A stretch of DNA of 21,068 nt from Streptomyces sp. NRRL WC-3549 (GCF_000721935.1 NZ_KL585388.1:130124-151191); one strand, 5' to 3'. Shown: positions 8,165 to 15,513, counted from the first letter of the stretch. Made by a program: numbers and translations. Notes: a model not told the origin generated them from the letters alone.

Positions 8165-8772
8165 GCCCCCAGCTGCCTGAACTCCCCTTCGAGCTTGAGG
8201 AGTTCGGGCCGAACGGCGGATGGGCGTATACGGACGGCGTACTGAGGGGCCGGGCGGGAGCGCGGCAGGACCGCTTCGTACCGCCGGGCGGTGACACCCT
8301 CGAATCGGCCTCGGACGCACCGCGCCTGCTGGGCGCCGTGCCGCAGGGCGACTTCCGTCTCACCGCCCGGGTGACGGTGGGCTTCGAGGCCGCCTTCGAC
8401 GCGGGCGTGCTCTACCTGCACGTGGGGGAGCGGGAGTGGGCGAAGCTCTGCCTGGAGCTCTCCCCGGACCGGCCCACGGTCTGCACGGTCGTCACCCGGG
8501 GCCAGTCGGACGACGTCAACTCCTCCGTGGTGGACGGTGACAGCTGCTGGCTGCGGCTCAGCCGCACCGGCGACGCGTTCGCCTTCCACACCTCGGCCGA
8601 CGGCGAGAAGTGGACCTTCGTCCGCGTCTTCACCCTCGGTACGGCGCGGGAGCGGGCGGCGGCCTGGGCCGGCTTCCTCGTCCAGTCGCCGACGGGGGAG
8701 GGCTGCGACGTCTCGTTCGACCACATCTCCTACCGGCCCGGCGGCCCGGCCGACCTCCGCGACGGCAGCTGA
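8161..8772 (+). CDS. DUF1349 (YesU-like) concanavalin-type beta-sandwich protein
   Basis: A 203-aa protein with no signal peptide. FRLTARVTVGFEAAFDAGVLYLHVGEREWAKLCLE, the SSVVDGDSCWLRLSRTGDAFAFHTSADGEKW block and GFLVQSPTGEGCDVSFDHI are characteristic of DUF1349/YesU proteins, which have a concanavalin-like jelly-roll fold. Bacillus yesU lies in a rhamnogalacturonan-use cluster, which fits this context, but no enzymatic activity is established. The GTG start at 8161 overlaps the TGA of the dehydrogenase by 4 bases. It may act on or sense an intracellular pectin fragment; that is inference. Confidence 0.85.
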   Translation: MSPQLPELPFELEEFGPNGGWAYTDGVLRGRAGARQDRFVPPGGDTLESASDAPRLLGAVPQGDFRLTARVTVGFEAAFDAGVLYLHVGEREWAKLCLELSPDRPTVCTVVTRGQSDDVNSSVVDGDSCWLRLSRTGDAFAFHTSADGEKWTFVRVFTLGTARERAAAWAGFLVQSPTGEGCDVSFDHISYRPGGPADLRDGS

Positions 8773-8923
8773 CGGCGGACCCCGGTCCACCTCTTACGAG
8801 ATCTCGCGGACCGGGCTCCTCCAGCACCCCGCCGTACGCGCACACGGCGGAGCCCGCCTGGCCCGTCGTCGCCTCGGTGACCTCGGGAGCGGGCCCGGGC
8901 AGGCTCCGGCCCGTCCGGAACGA

Positions 8924-8957
8924 GGGGTGTGCGGCCCGGACACGGCCCGCACACCCC
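8924..8957 (+). terminator. Hairpin after the dehydrogenase-YesU operon
   Basis: GGGGTGTGCGG (8924-8934) and CCGCACACCCC (8947-8957) form a perfect 11-bp stem with a 12-nt loop, 150 nt after the DUF1349 stop. It lacks a T tract, as is common for terminators in high-GC actinomycetes. The rest of the 342-bp stretch 8773-9114 shows no gene I can support. Confidence 0.55.
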
Positions 8958-9058
8958 GCCGCCCGCCACGCGCGGCCGACGCGCCGGTCAGGGGGCCTGC
9001 CGCCAGGCCGGGAAGGGTGCCCGGCCCGGGAATCAGCCGCCCCGGCCGGACGTTGAGA

Positions 9059-9085
9059 GGGCGGCGGAGGGTGCCTCCGCCGCCC
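9059..9085 (+). other. GC-rich hairpin in the leader of the split oxidoreductase gene
   Basis: GGGCGGCGGAGG (9059-9070) pairs perfectly with CCTCCGCCGCCC (9074-9085) around a GTG triloop. It ends 29 nt before the ATG of the DsbA-like gene. It could be a terminator of upstream transcription or a 5' leader element. A GGAG ribosome site follows at 9099-9102. Confidence 0.5.
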
Positions 9086-9114
9086 GTACGGCAGAGCTGG
9101 AGAGTAGAAGAGTC

Positions 9115-9174
9115 ATGCGCGTCGAGATCTGGAGCGACATCGCCTGCCCGTGGACCAACAGAGCCACAGCTTAG
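9115..9174 (+). pseudogene. 5' fragment of FrnE/DsbA-like oxidoreductase, cut by the element
   Basis: The ATG at 9115 begins MRVEIWSDIACPW, the first beta strand and the first half of the CxxC active site of a DsbA/FrnE-type thioredoxin-fold protein. After CPW the reading enters element DNA, adds TNRATA and stops at TAG 9172-9174. The second active-site Cys is lost, so the 19-residue peptide cannot function. Joining residues 1-10 here to the Cys codon at 19393 restores a normal 246-aa protein. The native promoter and ribosome site stay with this fragment. Confidence 0.93.
9127..9168 (+). other. attL of the integrated element
   Basis: Bases up to 9144 are chromosomal (ATCTGGAGCGACATCGCC, codons IWSDIA). 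TGCCC (9145-9149) is shared with the right junction. The element arm CCCGTGGACCAACAGAGC begins at 9147 and continues to 9168; it is the inverted partner of the arm at 19371-19392, with 19 of 22 positions matching. The TG at 9145-9146 lies at the centre of the reconstructed attP dyad and is the likely two-base crossover. Confidence 0.85.
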
Positions 9175-9255
9175 CGCACCCCGTCTGACCTGCATAGATG
9201 CGTGAAACCCGCCCCCACCGCCCCGCGCCGACGCGGTCACGGGAGGGACGGGAAC

Positions 9256-9333
9256 CTAGCGGGCCGTCCCGAGGGCGTACCCGAGCAACGCCCACAGCGA
9301 GAGACCAGCGAGACGCCAGGCATACCGGCTCAC
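9256..9333 (-). CDS. Small membrane peptide (25 aa)
   Basis: A 25-codon frame starts at GTG 9333, overlapping the TGA of the preceding gene by 4 bases (GTGA), and ends at TAG 9256. The peptide MSRYAWRLAGLSLWALLGYA plus LGTAR has basic ends around a hydrophobic Ala/Leu/Trp core long enough for one membrane segment. The overlap implies translational coupling to the cysteine-rich gene upstream. No homologue is recognised; too short to be sure, but position and character are suggestive. Confidence 0.4.
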   Translation of the reverse strand: MSRYAWRLAGLSLWALLGYALGTAR

Positions 9334-9572
9334 CATTGGATGCGCTCCGCATCTCCGCCGACGCACGTAGGGCAGGGGCGCTTGTACGTCCAGTTGCACC
9401 GCACGCACCCGGCGAATCCACAGCACCCGTCACACCAAATGGCGCGGTGTCCGGCGCACGTTCCGCAGTAGGACTTGGGCCGGTCGTCTCGGGGCGGTGC
9501 CGGTATTTCCTTGCGTCTCCGCTGTCGCCGGACCGGTGCTTTGGTGCGCGGCCTCTCCGGGGCGGTCGTCAC
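9330..9572 (-). CDS. Small cysteine-rich, probably zinc-binding protein
   Basis: An 80-aa protein with a basic, Pro/Arg-rich N-terminus (RRQRRRKEIPAPP) and a C-terminal cluster of eight Cys in CGTCAG, CDGCCGFAGC, CNW and CPTC patterns. This is consistent with a zinc-knuckle or rubredoxin-like fold and a nucleic-acid or protein contact role. It starts at GTG 9572, immediately after the TAG of the 65-aa gene, and is followed by the membrane peptide with a 4-base overlap, so the three form one operon reading toward attL. A basic zinc-binding protein next to an attachment site is one candidate for the missing recombination directionality factor; nothing proves this. Confidence 0.65.
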   Translation of the reverse strand: MTTAPERPRTKAPVRRQRRRKEIPAPPRDDRPKSYCGTCAGHRAIWCDGCCGFAGCVRCNWTYKRPCPTCVGGDAERIQW

Positions 9573-9770
9573 CTAATGCCCCTCGGGGTGCCGACGCATG
9601 TAGATGTTGCAGTCCGAAACCGTCGTCCAGTCGCCACCCGTTCGGGCACGATCGCGGACGTTCGCCAGTTCCACGCAACCGGCGCATCCCTCTACAGGCG
9701 TCGGCTCCAACAGGTCGCCGGTTAGCGGTAGTTCGACTGACGCTGTGCTGTACCTCGTGGGCTCCGTCAT
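9573..9770 (-). CDS. Small hypothetical protein beside the XRE regulator
   Basis: A 65-aa protein (ATG 9770, MTEPTRY) with Cys residues in EGCAGCVELA and SDCNIYMRRHPEGH. Small proteins of this type, ending in a D(C/V)N..RRH pattern, commonly sit next to XRE-TPR regulators in Streptomyces; their function is unknown. The open frame extends upstream to GTG 9800 but with no clear ribosome site for either start. It is divergent from the XRE gene across the GTTGACC-containing region and directly abuts the cysteine-rich gene downstream, so the regulator probably controls this operon. Confidence 0.6.
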   Translation of the reverse strand: MTEPTRYSTASVELPLTGDLLEPTPVEGCAGCVELANVRDRARTGGDWTTVSDCNIYMRRHPEGH

Positions 9771-9806
9771 CCCCACATCGTCCCGACTGGCAACGATCAC
9801 GCGGTA

Positions 9807-9850
9807 GTTGACCGGGGTTGACTACTCTGGAAGCAATACCGGTCAACCCC
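9807..9850. promoter_or_regulatory. Divergent operator/promoter region with three GTTGACC half-sites
   Basis: GTTGACC (9807-9813), GTTGACT (9817-9823) and GGTCAAC (9841-9847, inverted) lie within 41 bp between the divergent 65-aa gene and the XRE gene. ACCGGGGTTGAC and CCGGTCAACCCC form an imperfect dyad. TTGACC on the - strand with TAGTCA 16 bp downstream is a weak candidate promoter for the small genes. The pattern suits autoregulation by the XRE protein. Confidence 0.5.
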
Positions 9851-9862
9851 CCGAGGTTCGCT

Positions 9863-10834
9863 ATGCGTGACGACTTCCCCGATCTTGCCCGCCGGGCACT
9901 GCACGACGCCGGATATTCGATGAAAGCCGCAGCGCGGGAAATGCACTATGACCCGTCGTACCTCTCGCGCGTGCTGAACGGCAAACAGCGCCCGTCGGAA
10001 AACCTCGCTCATGCGCTGGATTCCCTCGTTGGGGCCGGTGGCGCGCTGGCCGGAACACTGCTCAGCGAGGACGACTCGGCACGCGTTGCCCGCACCGCCG
10101 ACAACCCCTCTCGACTGGACGCCGGAACCGTTGACGCTCTCGCTGGCGTTCTCGCCGCCTATCGCCGCCTAGACGACACAGCGCCACCCCGCAGCGTGAT
10201 TCCGGCGACTATGGCGCAAATGCGGGAGGTTACGCGGATGCTCAAGGAAGCACGCGGGCCGCATAGAGACCGTCTATCTGACGTAGCGTCAGAATGGGTC
10301 CAGTTCGCCGGTTGGCTATTCGCACAAACGAGCGAATACCCTGAGGGGGTACGGCTATTGAACGACGCCGTGGAACTCGCCGACGAAACCGAGAACGGGA
10401 CCCTTGCCGCGCAAGCGCTGAATTTCAAGGGCTACATTGCCCGACAGCAAGGACGGCCCCAAGGTATTGCCCGCTGGTTCGGTGCAGCGGCGAGTACACC
10501 CGGCGCTCACCCCGCACAGCGGATCGGGGACTACCTACAAGCGGCGGCCGGACTTGCCGAGTTGGGCGACACAGACGGCGCGCTGCACACGGTGGAGCAA
10601 GCGGAAAGGCTCATGGACAAAGCCGCAGCACTCCCGCCCCCGGCAACCGCATATTGGCTCACCCCGAGTTTCAACCGGCTAAATATGGGACTGGCAACGC
10701 TGGCACTCGGCAGATACAGCGAAGCGGCCGACCACTTGAGAACCGGTCTCGCTGGCCTGCCCGAGGAACTGCGCGACGCCCCTTGGTCGTGGGAACACAA
10801 GGACGCGCTACAGCGAGCGGTCGAAGCGGCCTAA
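9863..10834 (+). CDS. XRE-family helix-turn-helix regulator with TPR-like C-terminus
   Basis: A 323-aa regulator. The N-terminal helix-turn-helix (residues about 5-55: YSMKAAAREMHYDPSYLSRV, LNGKQRPSENLAHALD) is classical XRE. The C-terminal two thirds consists of helical TPR-like repeats (EWVQFAGWLFAQTSEYPEG, NFKGYIARQQGRPQGIARWF, AAAGLAELGDTDGALHTVEQ, NRLNMGLATLALGRYSEAAD). I choose ATG 9863 because GAGG lies 7 nt upstream; the open frame reaches TTG 9818, but that would place the half-site region inside the gene. This architecture is common in Streptomyces regulators that respond to ligands or partner proteins. In this element it is the only obvious candidate for the immunity/induction switch. 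Confidence 0.85.
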   Translation: MRDDFPDLARRALHDAGYSMKAAAREMHYDPSYLSRVLNGKQRPSENLAHALDSLVGAGGALAGTLLSEDDSARVARTADNPSRLDAGTVDALAGVLAAYRRLDDTAPPRSVIPATMAQMREVTRMLKEARGPHRDRLSDVASEWVQFAGWLFAQTSEYPEGVRLLNDAVELADETENGTLAAQALNFKGYIARQQGRPQGIARWFGAAASTPGAHPAQRIGDYLQAAAGLAELGDTDGALHTVEQAERLMDKAAALPPPATAYWLTPSFNRLNMGLATLALGRYSEAADHLRTGLAGLPEELRDAPWSWEHKDALQRAVEAA

Positions 10835-10933
10835 GAATCGAAGGTGTCGAAATCCCTTGGTATTGCTGGGAAGTCGGCCCGTGAGCACCCCCGGCCGGCG
10901 AGGATACCCGCCTTTCTTTCTAAGGCAACGAAA

Positions 10934-10968
10934 AACGCCCCTGACAGCGGGAAGCCATCAGGGGCGTT
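10934..10968 (-). terminator. Intrinsic terminator of the packaging operon
   Basis: AACGCCCCTGA (10934-10944) and TCAGGGGCGTT (10958-10968) form a perfect 11-bp stem with a 13-nt loop. Read on the - strand it is followed by TTTTT, 28 nt after the large-terminase stop. It can also stop + transcription from the XRE gene, which ends 100 nt away. Confidence 0.85.
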
Positions 10969-10970
10969 AC

Positions 10971-10992
10971 ACCACCCCGTAACGTTCCGGGG
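10971..10992 (+). repeat. 22-bp near-palindrome, copy 1
   Basis: ACCA followed by CCCCGTAACGTTCCGGGG. It lies between the large-terminase stop (10996) and the operon terminator. The other two copies are at 13826-13847 and 17000-17021; all three fit ACCA plus CCCCGKAACGTTMCGGGG. A dispersed repressor site is a reasonable reading. Confidence 0.8.
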
Positions 10993-10995
10993 CGC

Positions 10996-12615
10996 TCACT
11001 CGAAGAACATTCGGCCGTCGCGCTTTGGAACCTCCAGCTTTCCAGCCTCGGCCAGACGCGTGCGGGCGAGATCAGCGAGCAACAGTGCGGCGTAAGCATC
11101 CACCTTCTTGCGGGAGTTGGGATTCTCCTTGGTGAAGCTAACGCCGTATCGGTTGATCCGGCGCTTAGCGTTCATCACGTGACGCCGTAGCGTCTGGTTT
11201 CCGGTGTGCCGCACGTGGCCGTTCTCGATTGCTGCCACAAGGCGCGCATTGGCGTCTGTGAGTTCGCGTAGCTGTCCGCCTGAGCCATCCATCCGGCGGG
11301 CCACTGCGGAGCCGGTAGAGGCCCGTACAGCGAATCGGTCCCGGTACTCCTCGGACCAGCGGGCAATGTGCCCTTCCCATAGCACGGGGTCGGCGAAGAA
11401 TGCCGCTACGTCGAACCGCTCGAACGCGTGATGGACGGCGTCTTCCACCTGATCGCGGGGAACTTCCCAGCCCTCACCCGAGGGGCCGTCCGGACGCTCC
11501 CAGATTCCGAGAGGTTCAATCAGCCGGTCGCTAACTCGCATAGCCATAAGCGCTGTTGCGTCGTCGGTCTTTCCGCCATCGAACCCGAGCGTGATTCGGT
11601 CGCCCTCTTGGATGGTGTCCGAGACGGCGAGGGCATCCCAAGCAACCGGCGAAATGAGGGAATCCTCATCCGTCACAAGTTGGTTCAGGAACATTCGGCG
11701 TGACTGATACGCGGGATAAGTACCGCTGTAGATCGTGGAAATGATCCAATCTACGTCTAGCCAATCGGCGTCACCTCGGGCGGCGATGATGCCAGCGCGG
11801 AGAGATTCCCGATTCCCTAGCTCCACCGATGCCGGAGCCTCTACAGAGTCGTAATAGGTACCAGCCTGACGGGGGATATCCGGTCCCTTATCACTCAGCT
11901 TGGACCACGCGTGAAACGTACGCTCTGCCACGCTGTCCTCACCGGGCAACGGAGCATTCGTGATCTCCAGAGTGCGAGCACCACCACCACGGGACTTGGC
12001 CACGTTTCCCGCGATAGTCATTGCCATGTCATGCCCGCCGTTGGACTTGACCCAATGCTGAGTTTCGTTCATCAGGGTAAAAGTCGCGCGGCGTCCTTCC
12101 AGTGCACGGGCCGACGCGGTGACGGCTTCAATGCGCCCGGCCATTCCGCTGTAAATGATCTCCTTGCCGAGATCGATTCCATAGGCGACCAGGGCCGACT
12201 TAGAGAACATGCCGGGGAAAAGCGCCATTGTGTTCTGCGCCTGATCCTTGGAGGTAGCGGCGACCTGAACCCATGCCGCAGGGTGAGGAATTCCCCTCGG
12301 GGAACCGTCCTCATTCCACCCGCCGAAACGGCACGGGCCGACGAATTCGAAAGCACACAGCGCGGCAGCGAACGGGTCCTTACCGGCACCCTTGATTCGC
12401 CGCACGGTTCCTTGCCGGTAGATGAATGCGCCGCCGTCGTCAATCTCGTACCAGCGCATAACTGTTCGTGCTTGCTCTCGCGTGAACTTCCAGCGGCCAC
12501 CCGCGTTCGGGCCGTCCGGCTGTCGTAGGTATTGCGTGCACCAGCGGATAGCGAGATCCCCGAGGGTGCGGTTAGCGGGCGGAACAACATCAGGAATTGT
12601 GCGTACTGGTTCCAT
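10996..12615 (-). CDS. Phage large terminase subunit (TerL)
   Basis: The DNA-packaging motor: an N-terminal ATPase pumps DNA through the portal and a C-terminal RNase H-like nuclease cuts it. In the 539-aa product, the Walker A loop is RRIKGAGKDP (G76-P81; Asp replaces the usual Ser/Thr, as in a subgroup of actinophage terminases). A Walker B-like FTLMNETQHW holds E184. The nuclease acidic residues are D346 (LGFDGGKTDDAT), D409 (FFADP) and D506 (KKVDAYAALLL). The start is ATG 12615, sharing its A with the small-terminase stop (TGATG); TTG 12618 is an alternative. It is the last gene of the operon, unusual because terminase genes usually come first. All motor and nuclease residues are present. 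Confidence 0.95.
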   Translation of the reverse strand: MEPVRTIPDVVPPANRTLGDLAIRWCTQYLRQPDGPNAGGRWKFTREQARTVMRWYEIDDGGAFIYRQGTVRRIKGAGKDPFAAALCAFEFVGPCRFGGWNEDGSPRGIPHPAAWVQVAATSKDQAQNTMALFPGMFSKSALVAYGIDLGKEIIYSGMAGRIEAVTASARALEGRRATFTLMNETQHWVKSNGGHDMAMTIAGNVAKSRGGGARTLEITNAPLPGEDSVAERTFHAWSKLSDKGPDIPRQAGTYYDSVEAPASVELGNRESLRAGIIAARGDADWLDVDWIISTIYSGTYPAYQSRRMFLNQLVTDEDSLISPVAWDALAVSDTIQEGDRITLGFDGGKTDDATALMAMRVSDRLIEPLGIWERPDGPSGEGWEVPRDQVEDAVHHAFERFDVAAFFADPVLWEGHIARWSEEYRDRFAVRASTGSAVARRMDGSGGQLRELTDANARLVAAIENGHVRHTGNQTLRRHVMNAKRRINRYGVSFTKENPNSRKKVDAYAALLLADLARTRLAEAGKLEVPKRDGRMFFE

Positions 12616-13031
12616 CAATCGTCCCGGTACGCGCTTAGTAGGTCGTCTAGGCCCGAGTCGATATCGGCCGATGCCGACTTGGTTAGCTCCACCCCGAGGC
12701 GACGGCGGGCACCCTCGGTCGTGAGCAGTTCCGAGGCGGCGGAGATAACCGAAGCAAACAGTTGCCCGCTTACGCGCTGTCCCTGGTTCAGGTTCCGGCT
12801 CATCACCTCGGCCACGTATCGGGCTTGCGCGATATCGGAGCGCTCATAGAAGAACGACTGTCCCGACTCAAATAGCGACTCGAACCACTCGATAGCGATT
12901 GAGTGCCAATTCGGGTCGGCCTCGGGCGTGCCTGTTCGCTGGCCAGCGGGAGCACGGGTAATCGGCGTACTCGGTTCGTTAGCGCGACGGCGCATGTCGG
13001 AACGCTTAGGAATAGGGCCGTGTGTGCCCAT
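12615..13031 (-). CDS. Probable phage small terminase subunit (TerS)
   Basis: A 138-aa protein beginning MGTHGPIPKRSDMRRR, the GPxPKR-type N-terminus found in P27-like small terminases of actinophages, followed by helical segments (FESLFESGQSFFYERSDIAQ, ARYVAEVMSRN, ASELLTTEGARRRLGVEL). Small terminases recognise the packaging site and load the large subunit. The ATG at 13031 has GGGGG 7 nt upstream; the longer open frame to 13076 adds an unlikely hydrophobic leader. It overlaps the large terminase by one base. Directly upstream is the structured 13111-13244 block, where a cos/pac site would be expected. Confidence 0.85.
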   Translation of the reverse strand: MGTHGPIPKRSDMRRRANEPSTPITRAPAGQRTGTPEADPNWHSIAIEWFESLFESGQSFFYERSDIAQARYVAEVMSRNLNQGQRVSGQLFASVISAASELLTTEGARRRLGVELTKSASADIDSGLDDLLSAYRDD

Positions 13032-13110
13032 GATGAACCCCCAGGGGAAATGACAGAGAAAGGAGAATGGGCACACTGAGTAGCCAACGGCCGGCCGGGA
13101 TATCGGGCCT

Positions 13111-13244
13111 TTCCGTGGAATCCAAGGGAACGGGCTAACCTGAGCGACCCCTGAACCCGTAAAGAGTCACCGCCTACACGTTTACGGTGCGGGTGATGGC
13201 CCAAGAGGAGACCTCCCCCAGGGGGCGCATTGGATTCCACGGAA
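13111..13244. other. Structured intergenic block flanked by 15-bp inverted repeats (candidate cos/pac site or RNA)
   Basis: TTCCGTGGAATCCAA (13111-13125) and TTGGATTCCACGGAA (13230-13244) are exact inverted repeats enclosing 104 nt. Inside, CCGTAAA (13157-13163) pairs with TTTACGG (13181-13187), while TCACCGC (13167-13173) can pair, with one bulged G, with GCGGGTGA (13189-13196); these interleave as an H-type pseudoknot. A CCCCC-A-GGGGG tract lies at the right end. This is the only sizeable gap in the packaging operon and sits just upstream of the small terminase gene. A packaging site is the simplest reading; a structured or regulatory RNA is the alternative. Confidence 0.6.
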
Positions 13245-13261
13245 GCGCGATTGACTAGCGG

Positions 13262-14083
13262 TTACGCTGCGTTGTCTTCGCTGCGCTGCTCTCGCTGCTC
13301 GTTGAATGCGCGGACGAACACGCGCCGCTGCTCCTCTCCTGACCCTGGGGTGTTATTCCAGAGCCGGAGGTATTCAGTTCGCTTGCGCTCATCCTCGGGC
13401 GGAAGGGAAACGCCACGGAACAGCGGGAGCGTCTGACAGTGGCAATCAGGGTGGTACTGATCCGGGCTGTCGTCACCCTTGAATGACCGAGTGGACCGGG
13501 ACGAATTCCGACCCTCGGTATAGGCAGCGCCACGACTGGCCAGCATCGCGCAGAATCCGCAAGGGTCGGCGTCCGTCTTGCGGTAATAGCCGATTACCTC
13601 GGGGTCGTTCTCGCGTGCGTCTGCGAGAGCATCCCGCCCGCCATCCTCGGTCAGTCGGCCAGCGTCACGGGAAAGGTTCGTGCCAGCGCGAGACATAACG
13701 TCGTCTAGCTCTGCCAGGAATTCCGGGTCATCCAACCGACCCCGCTTGATCTCCCGAGCAACCGGCGCAGCGTGAACAAAGAATGACGCCGCCGCTTGCC
13801 GGTTTTCCGACTCCGTATCCCGCTGACCACCCCGGAACGTTCCGGGGAGGTCTGCTAGCTCACGCACCCGGTTGTGATAGTCGAGTCCGGCCGAGTGGGA
13901 CCGGCCCCGAGCATCGTTCACCATGTCGCGGTATTCCTGCCACAGTGCGTCAGAGTCGGATTCCACAACGCGCCAACTGAGCGTTGCCCACCATTCCATG
14001 ACGCGCTGCATAAGCGTGCCGGAAATGGCTAGCTGTTCGTTGTAGTAGGCCCGAGACGCACGGTCGATATCCGCTTGCGTCAT
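13262..14083 (-). CDS. MuF-like minor capsid / head morphogenesis protein
   Basis: A 273-aa protein in the usual place after the portal. The helical N-terminus (RASRAYYNEQLAISGTLMQR) leads to the diagnostic C-terminal block GYYRKTDADPCGFCAMLASR (C175, C178) with QYHPDCHCQTLPLF (H211, C214, H215, C216), the CxxC/HxxCHC pattern of actinophage MuF-like proteins. These attach to the portal inside the capsid and in some phages carry toxin or protease domains; none is seen here. The start ATG overlaps the portal stop by 4 bases (ATGA). Copy 2 of the 22-bp near-palindrome lies within this gene (13826-13847, encoding DLPGTFRGGQ). Confidence 0.85.
   Translation of the reverse strand: MTQADIDRASRAYYNEQLAISGTLMQRVMEWWATLSWRVVESDSDALWQEYRDMVNDARGRSHSAGLDYHNRVRELADLPGTFRGGQRDTESENRQAAASFFVHAAPVAREIKRGRLDDPEFLAELDDVMSRAGTNLSRDAGRLTEDGGRDALADARENDPEVIGYYRKTDADPCGFCAMLASRGAAYTEGRNSSRSTRSFKGDDSPDQYHPDCHCQTLPLFRGVSLPPEDERKRTEYLRLWNNTPGSGEEQRRVFVRAFNEQREQRSEDNAA
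13826..13847 (+). repeat. 22-bp near-palindrome, copy 2 (inside the MuF-like gene)
   Basis: ACCA followed by CCCCGGAACGTTCCGGGG, a perfect 18-bp palindrome. It is the most symmetric copy and is fully inside coding sequence, so its conservation with the two noncoding copies is not explained by protein coding alone. Confidence 0.8.
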
Positions 14084-15513
14084 GCGGCCACCGGCTCAAT
14101 CACGGACTTTGCCAGCGCGTTAGCCATCTTGGTTGCCGGGTCCAACTGATCGGCCAGCGTGCGCCATTCGCCAAGCTGAGCCGGAGTCATGCCGGGCACC
14201 ATCTGCCATGCAGCCTCGGGCGGAACACCCATTGCGGAAACCATCTTGCCGAGAGCGTCAACGGTTGCCGGGAAGCTGCGCGGAGCAGTATCACGCCAGA
14301 CGATCTCAGCATCAATGGGCAGGTTCTCGCCCATTAGCTCAGCTACCGTCTGAAATACGCGCTGCCATGCACCACCAAAGGCACGCTTACGGTCATCAAC
14401 CTTGCGCTGTAGCGATTCCTGAGCAGCCGCCAGAGCCTCGGCGGAAAGGTTGATCATGTCGCCGGAAAGGTAATGCGGCGGGAGGGCACCAATAGCGGCT
14501 AGATGCTTCACCGTGTTGTTGTAGGCGTCGAGATACGGGCCGATATCCGTTGCGTCGTACTGGCCAGTCTTTGTGTCCTTATCTGGGAAGACGATCAGAC
14601 GCGACGCGGAGAACTGAATAGCGCGCTTACGGAAAGCGCCCTTCACCCAATCCCATACACCTTCGTTTTCCTTGGGTGGTTCCACACCGGCCACCCACTT
14701 CTGACGGTGAGCGCCGTACTGAATGGCAATTGCCGTGGATAGCTCAATGTCGTTGAGCCGGTCCTGAATTGGAATCAGCGGCTCAACCTCCCCGAGCGAG
14801 GGGACGTTAGGCGACGTAGAAGCCATGTTGCGGAAACGAATGATCGGGCAGTGAGAAAGGCCGTGCTGTAGCTGTTCTGCAAGGACGAAATCGGAGGCGT
14901 CGGGAGTGTCGCTCTCTTCCTTGCTGACGAGACGGAACACGAATTCGTCGTCGTACAGATCAACGGATGCCCGACGCTCACCACCGACAAACGTTGTCCC
15001 ATGGACAGCAGCGGCTACGGGGAAAGGATCGTTCGGCCGCTGGAATAGCGCCGTGACGGACAGCGGGGAAAGGGGTTCGACCTCGGGGCCGTTCGCACCG
15101 GGGAGGACGCGCACGTAAGCCTCACCGAATGCCAGCGCATCGCGGTGTACGGCCGTCTGAGCCTCTACTAGGCCGTTCCGGTCCCAGGACTCCCACGCGG
15201 GGAAGTTGTCGCCTCCACCGGCCGCACGGAGCCCGTCAACATAGAGATTCGACGCGACGGCATCCACAGCCAGCGGGAGAAAGTTCTTAATGCTCCGCTC
15301 CCGGAACATGCGGAACTCATCGGCTGTCGCCTCGGGCATGTACGCCGGTGCGTGCTGGCCGTTTAGGTACTGCTCCACCCGTACTAGGCGGGGGTAAGCC
15401 GCTCGGTACTTCCCGAGGATTGTGTCTAGGACCGGGCCCATTGTGGGCGAGTCGGTACCCTCGGGGCCGTCTGGCCGCGATAGCCGGGCGTCAGGGGATA
15501 GCCAGACATCCAT
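14080..15513 (-). CDS. Phage portal protein (SPP1 gp6-like)
   Basis: A 477-aa protein that would form the dodecameric ring through which DNA enters the capsid and to which terminase docks. Family features: VRVEQYLNGQHAPAYMP near the N-terminus, SIKNFLPLAVDAVASNLYVDG, HRDALAFGEAYVRVLPG, IPIQDRLNDIELSTAIAIQY and a C-terminal stem/clip region (PPHYLSGDMINLSAEALAAA, then VDDRKRAFGGAWQRVFQTVA). The ATG at 15513 overlaps the upstream stop by one base (TGATG), and the end overlaps the MuF start by four. It is full length for the family and shows no damage. Its presence with TerL but without a major capsid gene is the central oddity of this element. Confidence 0.93.
   Translation of the reverse strand: MDVWLSPDARLSRPDGPEGTDSPTMGPVLDTILGKYRAAYPRLVRVEQYLNGQHAPAYMPEATADEFRMFRERSIKNFLPLAVDAVASNLYVDGLRAAGGGDNFPAWESWDRNGLVEAQTAVHRDALAFGEAYVRVLPGANGPEVEPLSPLSVTALFQRPNDPFPVAAAVHGTTFVGGERRASVDLYDDEFVFRLVSKEESDTPDASDFVLAEQLQHGLSHCPIIRFRNMASTSPNVPSLGEVEPLIPIQDRLNDIELSTAIAIQYGAHRQKWVAGVEPPKENEGVWDWVKGAFRKRAIQFSASRLIVFPDKDTKTGQYDATDIGPYLDAYNNTVKHLAAIGALPPHYLSGDMINLSAEALAAAQESLQRKVDDRKRAFGGAWQRVFQTVAELMGENLPIDAEIVWRDTAPRSFPATVDALGKMVSAMGVPPEAAWQMVPGMTPAQLGEWRTLADQLDPATKMANALAKSVIEPVAA

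Noticed and set aside
9818..9862. TTG 9818 as the start of the XRE regulator
   Set aside because: It lies inside the GTTGACC half-site cluster and has no ribosome site; ATG 9863 has GAGG at good spacing and begins the helix-turn-helix domain.
13111..13244. A MITE or tRNA-like gene in the TerS upstream block
   Set aside because: No target-site duplication flanks the inverted repeats, and no cloverleaf with a valid anticodon arm and T-loop can be drawn on either strand.
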